From Treponema sp. UBA4267 (GTDB lineage: Bacteria > Spirochaetota > Spirochaetia > Treponematales > Treponemataceae): a stretch of DNA of 64,000 bases. Under the pieces are notes generated by a model. It searched no databases, was not told where the DNA came from, and saw nothing but the letters and a program-made list of their open reading frames with translations. The number at the start of each line of letters is the position of its first letter. Positions within the stretch are counted from its first letter, which is position 1. Shown in pieces: positions 41,132 to 49,350 of this stretch. The position numbers and the translations under genes are program-made. The DNA lies in NCBI GenBank assembly GCA_002395155.1, contig DGWD01000040.1, positions 37,414 through 101,413 on the forward strand, written 5' to 3'.

Positions 41132-42466
41132 ATGAATATCAAATTTATAATATTGGCTCTCGCCCTTGTAATGTATCTTCTCGTAATAATCTTCCAGAAC
41201 AAAAAGGTATGGATGACAAGCATTGCGGCCCTTGCTGTAATTATCTTGGGATTTATTGCACAATCTGGAGCCTTAAACGGAAACGTTTTTGAACCACTTT
41301 CTGGTCCAGGAGCCTTGTTCCACCATATATTTTTTGAACTTATAAACTGGAATATTCTTATGATTTATGTGGGCAGTATGATTATTGCGGCCCTCTTTAT
41401 CTATTCAAAAGTTCCAGCCAGAATTGCAGATGCATTGGTAACAATTTCTCCAAGTACAGGAATTGCAGTTGTTTTAATTCTTGCAATGACCGGAATTATT
41501 TCTATTTTTGTAGAAAACGTTGCAACAGTTCTTGTTATGGCACCAATTGCCATGGCTCTTTCAAAAAAACTAAAACTTAATCCTGTTCCATTTATGATTG
41601 GATTAGCAGTTATGTCAAACCTGGAAGGAACTGCAACTTTGGTAGGTGACCCTCCAAGCATGATTTTTGCAAGTTATGCTCACTACACTTTCAATGACTT
41701 CTTTGTTCACATGGGAAAAATCTCAATCTTCTTCTTTATTCAAGCTGGTATGCTTGTAGGTTGTATTTTCTTCTATTGTTTCTTTAGCAAAGCAAAGGAA
41801 AAAGCCACTGTAGATAGGGAGCAAGTTATTTCTTACCTTCCACTTTGGCTTCTTTTAATTATGATTGCAGGCCTGGCAGTAATTTCATTCCTTACTCCAG
41901 AACTTGGATATTCTTCTGGTTGTTTTGTACTTGGTCTTGGAATTGTAGGCCTTCTCTGGTACAAATTCATTCAGAAAAAGTCTGCCGGCGAAGTTTGGAC
42001 TTTGGTAAAAGAACTTGATTGGGAAACAATTTTCTTCCTAATTGGAATATTTGTTGTGGTAGGTGGAATCAGCGAAACAGGCCTTCTTGATGACTTTGCA
42101 GCTTGGCTTGCCCACGTAACAGGCGGAAGCAAATTTGCAGGCTTTATCTTGATTATCTTCTTCTCTGTTTTGATTTCTGGATTTGTAGACAATGTTCCTT
42201 ACATCATCGTTATGCTTCCTGTAGCAGGCTCACTTGCTGTGAACTTAGGAATTCAAAAAGAACTTTTAATGTTCGCACTTTTGATTGGTTCCTGCCTTGG
42301 TGGAAACCTTACTCCTTTTGGAGCCTCTGCAAATATTGTTGCAATGGGAATACTCAAAAAAGATGGTCACCCTATTACTTTCAAGGGGTTCTTAAAGATA
42401 AGTGCACCATTCACCATTCTAACAACAGCCGCTGCAGCTGCTGTTCTTTGGCTAGTTTGGGCCTAA
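41132..42466 (+). CDS. ArsB/NhaD (SLC13-like) ion transporter family membrane protein
   Basis: This 444-residue protein has about eleven membrane segments and belongs to the ArsB/NhaD/SLC13 superfamily. Paired motifs include SIFVENVATVLVMAPIAMAL near residue 130 and FVDNVPYIIVMLPVAGSLAV near 355. LEGTATLVGDPPSMIFASY near 165 and LGGNLTPFGASANIVAMGIL near 400 are the twin re-entrant loops of the family. It could export arsenite or carry Na+/H+ or a carboxylate; no ars genes are near, so the substrate is open. The ATG at 41132 follows AGGAT; upstream in-frame codons fall in the palindrome cluster. Confidence 0.82.
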   Translation: MNIKFIILALALVMYLLVIIFQNKKVWMTSIAALAVIILGFIAQSGALNGNVFEPLSGPGALFHHIFFELINWNILMIYVGSMIIAALFIYSKVPARIADALVTISPSTGIAVVLILAMTGIISIFVENVATVLVMAPIAMALSKKLKLNPVPFMIGLAVMSNLEGTATLVGDPPSMIFASYAHYTFNDFFVHMGKISIFFFIQAGMLVGCIFFYCFFSKAKEKATVDREQVISYLPLWLLLIMIAGLAVISFLTPELGYSSGCFVLGLGIVGLLWYKFIQKKSAGEVWTLVKELDWETIFFLIGIFVVVGGISETGLLDDFAAWLAHVTGGSKFAGFILIIFFSVLISGFVDNVPYIIVMLPVAGSLAVNLGIQKELLMFALLIGSCLGGNLTPFGASANIVAMGILKKDGHPITFKGFLKISAPFTILTTAAAAAVLWLVWA

Positions 42467-42499
42467 AGAGTTAAAATTTTAGGACAAATATCCTTTACA

Positions 42500-42543
42500 A
42501 AAAAAGGGGAATGACTAAATCAATTCAAGTCATTCCCCTTTTT
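42500..42543 (+). terminator. Intrinsic terminator
   Basis: AAAAAGGGGAATGACT and AGTCATTCCCCTTTTT form a perfect 16-bp stem around an 11-base loop, with a T-rich end. It terminates the transporter gene and can act in both directions. Confidence 0.92.
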
Positions 42544-42545
42544 AT

Positions 42546-42613
42546 TGAGGGGTTATTACAAAACCCTCAAAACGGCGAAGTCAAGACTTTTAGCGTGAGC
42601 GTGCCTTGACTCG
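42546..42613. repeat. Palindromic elements after the terminator
   Basis: TTGAGGG/CCCTCAA (42546-42571 region) and AGTCAAG/CTTGACT (42580-42612) form two further hairpins. The second encloses GCGTGAGCGTGC, similar in composition to part of the groEL 3' insert. They lie just past the 3' end of the P13-like gene. Confidence 0.5.
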
Positions 42614-42636
42614 ACGTATTTTTCTTTAATAAGTTA

Positions 42637-43314
42637 TTAGAATTTTACTGTTAATCCCATTGTCATTCCTAATTCATCAGGATTTGGTGTGATTGCAGGA
42701 ACAAAAGATAAACGAACATCATCAGCATTAAGAAGATTCTGTAAACCATTATTAATATTTCTAGAGAATGTGAAAGGTCTAACAATACATGTTACAAAAT
42801 CAACAATCAACAAAACTCCACCTACTAATAAAACACATACAGAACCACCTATTATAGATGTAGCATCTGACTCATATTTAGTAGAAGATGAATACGAATT
42901 ATTAATAGCAGTATTAATGTAAGTAGCAGCACCTTCAGCGATACCTATAATTCCACCAATAACCATACCAGTTCCAAGGATGTATTCTCCTAAACACAAA
43001 ACACCACCAAAGGTATCTCCCTGGATGAAAGAACCTAAACCTGGGAAAAGCATATTAAGACCAAAATAGAGAGCTCCAGATTTTGAATATTCTTCGTACA
43101 AATCAGCCTTCTGATCAAAAGACAAATTATCAAGATCTGCTGCAACTTGATTAATGTTCTTAAACTTCAATGAAACTGAACTAAAGTTGTTATCAAGATA
43201 ATAACTTACTCTAGAATAAGCTCCTGCATCAGAATTAAACAAGGCTGAATTCTCGCTGCAAAATAAAGCTCCTGCACACAAAAGCATTCCCAAAACAATA
43301 AACAATTTTTTCAT
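42637..43314 (-). CDS. P13-like integral membrane protein
   Basis: This is a 225-residue protein with a signal peptide ending GALFCSEN near residue 20. A helix with KADLYEEYSKSGALYFGLNM near 70 is followed by FPGLGSFIQGDTFGGVLCLGE, then hydrophobic segments near 115-135 and 155-185. It ends MTMGLTVKF. The SGALYFGLNMLFPGLGSFIQGD pattern, split here for length as SGALYFGLNML and FPGLGSFIQGD, resembles Borrelia P13-family channel proteins, a helical outer-membrane family. This is a tentative match from memory. GAGAGG precedes the ATG. Confidence 0.6.
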   Translation of the reverse strand: MKKLFIVLGMLLCAGALFCSENSALFNSDAGAYSRVSYYLDNNFSSVSLKFKNINQVAADLDNLSFDQKADLYEEYSKSGALYFGLNMLFPGLGSFIQGDTFGGVLCLGEYILGTGMVIGGIIGIAEGAATYINTAINNSYSSSTKYESDATSIIGGSVCVLLVGGVLLIVDFVTCIVRPFTFSRNINNGLQNLLNADDVRLSFVPAITPNPDELGMTMGLTVKF

Positions 43315-43537
43315 AAAAGAAACCTCTCTTTTTTATGAGTATTTTTAATAACAGTATATTATATATTTTTTTATTTGCTTTCAAGTTTTGCAAAAAAGTT
43401 AGTAGTTAGAACATTTTACAAAATATTCTCCAATCTTAATAATTTTACAATCAAGAAAGATAAGATTAATAGAGCCCTCTTAAAAAAATACTAATATTTT
43501 TTTTCAGATTTCCGACATTTTAAATAGGAGTTGTAAA

Positions 43538-43915
43538 ATGACTAGTTCAATTGGTTACATTAATGCTTTCTCTTACTCAAGTAACATGGTTTCAAGTGGA
43601 GCCAGTGGTAAGCTTTATGTTCCTGTAAGTCGTTCTGCAATCCTCTATTCTAACTTTGATCATGTTTCAGGTGTTGTAGCAAAATCTGGACAGCAGGGAG
43701 TTTCAATCAGTAAAATCAGAATTTTGAACACCCTCATAGACAGACTTTCTGCCATAAAAAATCAGCCAAAAGAATCAATTTCAGATATTTCAGATGATAA
43801 AGCAGATGCCTTAATTGAAAATTATCAGAAACAGATTCAGCAGGCAGCTCAAAATCCTTACCTTTTGAATGGAGCCCAGCCAATGGCAGGTTCTCTCTTC
43901 CAGATTGATGCATAA
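43538..43915 (+). CDS. Hypothetical protein
   Basis: This 125-residue protein has no signal peptide or membrane segment. It is Ser-rich at the start (SSNMVSSGASGKLYVPVSRS), with helical middle and C-terminal parts (ISKIRILNTLIDRLSAIKN, then a Gln-rich helix IENYQKQIQQAAQNP). The ATG is preceded by AGGAG, which supports real translation. No family is recognised. The Ala/Gln/Ser-rich make-up is somewhat like flagellar or secreted structural proteins, but there is no firm basis. Gaps of over 130 bp on both sides suggest a single-gene transcript. Confidence 0.6.
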   Translation: MTSSIGYINAFSYSSNMVSSGASGKLYVPVSRSAILYSNFDHVSGVVAKSGQQGVSISKIRILNTLIDRLSAIKNQPKESISDISDDKADALIENYQKQIQQAAQNPYLLNGAQPMAGSLFQIDA

Positions 43916-44049
43916 TTACATTGAAGCATCAATGCATGGAAAAATCATTTTCTTTAGTTACCCTTAAATTTTTCATTATTAATTGAATTTACCAGTCTAA
44001 ATCACTATACTGACCCTACAAATTTACCAGAAAATTATGGGAGCAAATT

Positions 44050-45465
44050 ATGGGCGGAATATTTGGAGTAGCATCTAAATCAGATTGTTCATTAGACTTG
44101 TTTTTCGGAGTTGATTATCATTCCCACTTGGGTACACGCCGCGGTGGTCTTGCAGTTTATAGTTACGACGGAAAATTTTCCCGCTCAATCCACAATATTC
44201 AGAATTCTCCATTCCGAACTAAATTCGAAAGAGATATTGAAGAAATGCACGGAACCTTAGGAATTGGTTGTATTTCTGATTATGAACCACAGCCTCTTAT
44301 GGTGCATTCACACCTTGGAGATTATGCAATCACAACAGTAGGAATTGTTACAAATAAAGATGAACTTGTAGAAGAAGTTCTTGAAGGCGGATTTACCCAC
44401 TTTCTTGAAATGAGTGGTGGAGAAATTAACCAGACAGAGCTCATTGTTGCCCTTATCAATCATAAAAAAACAATTCTTGAAGGCATTCAGTTTGTTCAGG
44501 AAAAAATAAAGGGTTCTATGTCCATGTTGATTATGACAAAGGACGGAATCTATTGTGCTCGTGACCGTTTGGGCCGAACTCCAATTCAGATTGGTCATAA
44601 AGAAGGTGCCTATTGTGCCGCCTTTGAAAACTATGCTTACGCTAACCTTGGCTACGAAGATTACCACGAACTGGGACCTGCAGAAGTAGTTTTTATGACT
44701 GCGGATGGAATTGAAATCTTACAAAAACCTGGCAAAGAAATGAAGATTTGTACCTTCCTTTGGATTTACTACGGTTATCCTACAGCAACTTACGAAGGTG
44801 TAAACGTTGAAGTTATGCGTTACAACTGCGGTAAATACCTTGCAATGCGTGATAAAGGAAGCGTTCATCCAGACTCTGTTGCCGGTGTTCCAGACTCGGG
44901 AATTGCACATGCCGTAGGTTACGCAAATGAATCTGGAATTCCTTTTACCAGACCTTTCATTAAGTACACCCCAACCTGGCCACGTTCTTTTATGCCTACC
45001 AGCCAGGAACAGAGAAACTTAATTGCCCACATGAAGCTTATTCCAGTTCAGCCTTTAATCAAGGGCAAAAAAATCCTTTTAATTGATGACTCAATTGTTC
45101 GTGGAACTCAGCTTAGAGAAACAACAGACTTCCTTTATAAGAGCGGAGCAAAAGAAGTTCACATTCGTCCAGCATGTCCTCCACTTGTATATGGTTGTAA
45201 GTATTTGAACTTCAGCCGTTCTAAATCTGAAATGGATTTGATTACCCGAAGAATTATTAAAAAGTTCGAAGGTGATAATGTTTCTGACGAAGTTTTACAG
45301 AAGTATTGCGACCCAGATTCTCCAGAGTACGCAAAGATGGTAGAAGAAATAAGAAAGGAACTTCACTTTACAACTTTACGCTTCCACCGTTTGGACGATA
45401 TGCTCGATTCAACAGGACTTGATCACTGTAAGCTTTGTACTTACTGCTGGAACGGTAAAGAATAA
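44050..45465 (+). CDS. PurF-like amidophosphoribosyltransferase homologue lacking glutaminase catalytic residues
   Basis: This 471-residue protein has the PurF two-domain layout. The N-terminal Ntn-type domain begins MGGIFGVASKSDC, where active PurF has MCGIFG, so the Cys nucleophile is Gly. The HTRYST region reads GIGCISDYEPQP and the HNGNLTN region reads TTVGIVTN, so the usual Arg and Asn are also missing. The phosphoribosyltransferase domain keeps VPDSGIAHAVGYANESGIPF near residue 280 and the PRPP loop KILLIDDSIVRGTQLRETT near 345. Four Cys lie in the last 15 residues (HCKLCTYCW region). Similar proteins annotated as PurF occur in Bacteroidetes. It may use ammonia or have another role. GGGAG precedes the ATG. 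Confidence 0.82.
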   Translation: MGGIFGVASKSDCSLDLFFGVDYHSHLGTRRGGLAVYSYDGKFSRSIHNIQNSPFRTKFERDIEEMHGTLGIGCISDYEPQPLMVHSHLGDYAITTVGIVTNKDELVEEVLEGGFTHFLEMSGGEINQTELIVALINHKKTILEGIQFVQEKIKGSMSMLIMTKDGIYCARDRLGRTPIQIGHKEGAYCAAFENYAYANLGYEDYHELGPAEVVFMTADGIEILQKPGKEMKICTFLWIYYGYPTATYEGVNVEVMRYNCGKYLAMRDKGSVHPDSVAGVPDSGIAHAVGYANESGIPFTRPFIKYTPTWPRSFMPTSQEQRNLIAHMKLIPVQPLIKGKKILLIDDSIVRGTQLRETTDFLYKSGAKEVHIRPACPPLVYGCKYLNFSRSKSEMDLITRRIIKKFEGDNVSDEVLQKYCDPDSPEYAKMVEEIRKELHFTTLRFHRLDDMLDSTGLDHCKLCTYCWNGKE

Positions 45466-45487
45466 TAAAATTATGTAAATTGAATAT

Positions 45488-45538
45488 ACAAAAAAAAGAC
45501 ATTTTCGAACTTTTTTTGCTCGAAAATGTCTTTTTTTG
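45488..45538. terminator. Bidirectional intrinsic terminator
   Basis: AAAGACATTTTCGA and TCGAAAATGTCTTT pair around a T-rich loop, with A and T runs on each side. It lies between the convergent PurF-like gene and the esterase gene. Confidence 0.92.
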
Positions 45539-45555
45539 CCAGAATTTATTCCAAT

Positions 45556-47571
45556 TTATTCTTCAAGATTAATATTGAATGGAGCTGCTGGTAAAAGGTC
45601 TCTTGAATAGAGATTTACCGGTGCAGGATTATCGCCCCAGAGGTAATGCAATTCTATAAGTGCACCCTGACCTCTTGGAATAGAAACTTCAACATCATAA
45701 TCAGAAATAAGTTTAGCCTGGGCTGCAACAGTGTTCATTTTTCCTTTCTTTATAAAAAGGCATGAAAAACCTTGAACCTTCTTATCTTTTGCTTCGTGAT
45801 CAAGTTCGGCGGCTTTTCCATTTACCTGGTAAGCTACTAAAGAAGAGTTTCCACAATCAAAACGAACCAGACATTTAGACTTATTTGCAACAACCTTTGT
45901 AACTCTAGGTGCTGCAGAAATGTAAGATTTACCATAAGCAACACGAAGTGCTTCAAGTGCCGCACGTTTACCTGCTGTCTGTTTCTTTTCTGGATGAAGG
46001 TCATTCCATTCTCCAGCATCAATTGTAACTGCAAGACCTGCATTTCCTGCTGCTCTTGCCGCATCAGACTGGGCCTGACGAAGATAAGGCCAGCCCATTG
46101 GGGCACAACAAGAATCTTCGCCAACTCCATCACTCCAGTTAGGCAACTGTACAATTACAAAAGGCAAATCCTTTGAACCATAAACAAACTTATGACGCCA
46201 AAGATTAATCATCTTTATCAGCATATTTTTGTATTCAACAGGATGGCCAGTGTCAGATTCTCCCTGGTACCAAACAGCCCCTGAAATTGCAGTCTTAAAA
46301 CAAGGTGCAAGCATTGCATTATAAAGGGCAGTTGGAAGCCATTCAAAGAACATTCCTGGTGGACAGTCGCGAACTTTTACATCCACCATCATCTTCCATT
46401 CACCAGTTAAATCAATTTCTTCTCCATCCAATGGGAAAAGGCTCTGTGTATGTTTTTCAAGATTTCGGCATGCAACAGGATTAACGTAAACATTATCTGT
46501 AAAGAGGCAATAAGGCTTTTCTTCGTAAAAACGGATTTTTCCATTCTTAGAGTTCTTCTGAACATGCATAGAAATTATATTTTTACCAACCTTTAAAACT
46601 CCCTTAGGAACTACATAACGTCTTGGAGGATAAAGATAAGCAGTGAATCCAACTTCTGTTCCATTTATATAAGTTCTGTCAGAGTCAATTATTGTACCCA
46701 TCCAGAGCCAGGTTTTTTGACTTTCAAAAATATCAACCTGTTCCTGTGTAAGTTCAATTTCTTTTTTAAGCCATACATATCCGGCACTGTCAAAGTTTTC
46801 AATAATTCCAGGAATCTTTACAGTTTCCCAGCCCTGGTCAGATTCAAAATCAGGCATTTTGGAAGCAGCGTTCAGTTCATTATTCCAAGCCATATTGCTT
46901 TCTGACATTTCCTTCTGTTTTTCTGCAATATTTTCTACCTTCTCATAATATTCCAACTTGCTAAGGTATTCTTTGGCACCCATTTCTTCCAAGGATTTTT
47001 TACTCATCCAAGATGCAATAGGAGAACCACCCTGACTGGCATTGATAATTCCAACAGGCACACCAAGTTCAAAAGCAAGTCTTTTTGCAAAGAAATATCC
47101 AGTTCCAGACATTTGGCCAAGAGTTTCTGGAGAAGCACAAATCCACTGAGGATTTTCAACATAGTCACGTTCTCCATCAAAAGTCCATGCAATTGGGATT
47201 GTTATCATACGAATATTTGGGTTTTTAGGAAGTTCAAATTCCTTAGCATAAGAGAAACGCATACGTTCCATTGGAAGCTGGGCATTAGACTGTCCAGATA
47301 AAAGCCAAACTTCACCAACATAAACATCTGTGAAGGTCAAAGTTTCTTTTTCGGTTTTTACCTGCATTTCAAAAGGACCGCCTGCTTCACCAGGACTAAA
47401 TTCAAGTTTCCAATTTCCTTGTTCATCAGCCTGTGTGATAGAGGTAACACCTCTGAAGGTCATAATTACATCTTCATAAACATCGGCTGTACCATAAATA
47501 CAGTTAATTTTGTTTCTCTGAAGCACCATTCCAGATGCAACAATTCCTTTTACACAAAGTTTTCCTTTCAT
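45556..47571 (-). CDS. Sialate O-acetylesterase-family carbohydrate esterase (large form)
   Basis: This 671-residue cytoplasmic esterase is related to the one at 15154 but longer. The nucleophile block LLSGQSNAQLPMERM is near residue 92 and INASQGGSPIASWM near 180. An inserted beta-sandwich-like segment of roughly 200 residues follows (KIPGIIENFDSAGYVWLKKE to about 410). The second half of the active site is SGAVWYQGESDTGHPVEYKN near 435 and the Asp-His motif EWNDLHPEKKQ near 525. It probably deacetylates imported plant oligosaccharides. It lies 15 bases downstream of the GH43 gene, so the two form an operon. Confidence 0.88.
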   Translation of the reverse strand: MKGKLCVKGIVASGMVLQRNKINCIYGTADVYEDVIMTFRGVTSITQADEQGNWKLEFSPGEAGGPFEMQVKTEKETLTFTDVYVGEVWLLSGQSNAQLPMERMRFSYAKEFELPKNPNIRMITIPIAWTFDGERDYVENPQWICASPETLGQMSGTGYFFAKRLAFELGVPVGIINASQGGSPIASWMSKKSLEEMGAKEYLSKLEYYEKVENIAEKQKEMSESNMAWNNELNAASKMPDFESDQGWETVKIPGIIENFDSAGYVWLKKEIELTQEQVDIFESQKTWLWMGTIIDSDRTYINGTEVGFTAYLYPPRRYVVPKGVLKVGKNIISMHVQKNSKNGKIRFYEEKPYCLFTDNVYVNPVACRNLEKHTQSLFPLDGEEIDLTGEWKMMVDVKVRDCPPGMFFEWLPTALYNAMLAPCFKTAISGAVWYQGESDTGHPVEYKNMLIKMINLWRHKFVYGSKDLPFVIVQLPNWSDGVGEDSCCAPMGWPYLRQAQSDAARAAGNAGLAVTIDAGEWNDLHPEKKQTAGKRAALEALRVAYGKSYISAAPRVTKVVANKSKCLVRFDCGNSSLVAYQVNGKAAELDHEAKDKKVQGFSCLFIKKGKMNTVAAQAKLISDYDVEVSIPRGQGALIELHYLWGDNPAPVNLYSRDLLPAAPFNINLEE

Positions 47572-47586
47572 ATTCTTACCCTTTTT

Positions 47587-49209
47587 TTATTTTTGTTTAT
47601 TTACCCATTCATGCCCAAACACATGAAACTTAAACCAATCAAAATCAGCATAAAACTCTTTTGCAGATATGTCACCACCAGCTTCGGCAAACATTCCCAC
47701 TGTAGTTCCAACAAAGCCTCCAGCCTTTTCGCTACTTAAGATTGTAGCATCAGCACCCGAAAAAAGCATATATAAGTTTCTCTCGTCAGGTCCATATTCA
47801 AAGGAAAGTTTTTGATGTTCTGCAACAATTCTAACAATAATTGGAATTTCCTTAATACCGCCTGTTATAACTTCTTCAGCAAGAATTTCTTCTTCCTCTC
47901 CAGCAATTTTTACCAGCTGTAAAATAATAATCTTGCTTCGCTTCATCAATTGTAAGCGGTAATTAAACTTTTCATTCTGAAAACAGATAATTCCAGCCCT
48001 ATCATTATCATTAGCAAAATGACAGGTCATTTTTGTACATGCCTCGTAACAAAAACCAATCTGCCTTCTAACCAGCATAGAAGTTTTTCCCAATCCTGTA
48101 ACTGGTTCACCACCATAAAGCCTTAAATTTCCTAATTCCTCGGTACAATTTACAAAAGAAGGATCTCTTTGACGAAGACTAAGCCAGTAATCTGCAATTT
48201 CAGGACTATTAAAATCGTCAATTACAGGGAAATCTACGGCATCGGCATCTTCGTTAGCTCTTTGAACTACATGTCCACTTATACTGTAGGCATTTTCAAT
48301 CAATCCAGTTTCCCAGCTTACAATTGGCCAGTCATCTTCCCATTTTACAGGGGCAAAAAAGGTTTCTCGTCCCATATTACAGAAGCGTTTTGTCCCTTCT
48401 CCGTATGGCCTGGAAGCAAGGCAGCACATCCACCATTTGCCTTCGTTTGTACAAACAATATCAGCATGTCCTACATTTACAAGGCCTGCAGAATGCCCTA
48501 AATGACGATGAGTTAGAATTGGATTAGCAGGATTGCCCTCCCATTCTCCATCAACTTTATCACAACGGGCAACCATAACTGCATGATTAGAGCCAGTTCC
48601 ACCTTCTGCATGTATTAAATAGTACCTGTCAAAAAACTTATAGATATGGGGACCTTCTGGCCAAACACAATTTCTTAGAGCACCCCTCCAGATTCCCTTT
48701 GCCTGCCCATAAAGTTCCCCTTTATCAGGATTAATTCTTTGAACCCAAATTTCCCAGTTACCTTCATAGGCAGGTCCTTCTGGAACAGGCCGGGTTCCAA
48801 CGTACCAGCAAGAATTGTCATCATCAAAAAAGAGTGATGGGTCAATTCCCTGGGCACCAGGAATAGGAATTGGATTAGACCAAGGGCCTTCAGCTTTATC
48901 TGCAGTAACAATAAAATTTCCAAGCTTATCGACTTGTGTACAGATACAATAAAATTTTCCGTTGTGAAAACGAATTGTTGGTGCAAAAAGTCCTCTTGAA
49001 ACCCCAACTCCGTCAAAATTAAGTTGATCTGGGCGATCGATAATATTTCCTATCTGAGTCCAGCGGATTAAATCCTTACTTTTAAAAATTGGAATACCCG
49101 GAAAATATGAAAAAGATGAATTTACAAGATAATAATTTCCATTGGCAGCACAAATCGAAGGGTCCGGATAAAAGCCGGGCAATACAGGATTTATGATTCG
49201 AGTAGCCAT
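47587..49209 (-). CDS. Glycoside hydrolase family 43 beta-xylosidase / arabinofuranosidase
   Basis: This 540-residue GH43 enzyme opens with the five-bladed propeller, NPVLPGFYPDPSICAANGNY, whose Asp is the catalytic base. GIDPSLFFDDDNSCWYVGTR near residue 140 holds the pKa-modulating Asp and NCVWPEGPHIYKFFDRYYL near 185 the acid Glu. A C-terminal beta-sandwich (about 325-535) is typical of GH43 subfamilies active on xylo- and arabino-oligosaccharides. There is no signal peptide. It is upstream of the esterase in the same operon, a pairing that suits acetylated xylan fragments. Confidence 0.92.
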   Translation of the reverse strand: MATRIINPVLPGFYPDPSICAANGNYYLVNSSFSYFPGIPIFKSKDLIRWTQIGNIIDRPDQLNFDGVGVSRGLFAPTIRFHNGKFYCICTQVDKLGNFIVTADKAEGPWSNPIPIPGAQGIDPSLFFDDDNSCWYVGTRPVPEGPAYEGNWEIWVQRINPDKGELYGQAKGIWRGALRNCVWPEGPHIYKFFDRYYLIHAEGGTGSNHAVMVARCDKVDGEWEGNPANPILTHRHLGHSAGLVNVGHADIVCTNEGKWWMCCLASRPYGEGTKRFCNMGRETFFAPVKWEDDWPIVSWETGLIENAYSISGHVVQRANEDADAVDFPVIDDFNSPEIADYWLSLRQRDPSFVNCTEELGNLRLYGGEPVTGLGKTSMLVRRQIGFCYEACTKMTCHFANDNDRAGIICFQNEKFNYRLQLMKRSKIIILQLVKIAGEEEEILAEEVITGGIKEIPIIVRIVAEHQKLSFEYGPDERNLYMLFSGADATILSSEKAGGFVGTTVGMFAEAGGDISAKEFYADFDWFKFHVFGHEWVNKQK

Positions 49210-49350
49210 AAGAACCTCTCCAAATTTTATTTTTTTTCTATAATATTAAGTGTATTGTTTTAGCCAGATTTTTCAATCGGAATTTCACCTATAAAAAGGA
49301 TTTTTCAATAAAAGTCTAAGAAACTTTTTATTTATATCCGATGTTTAATA

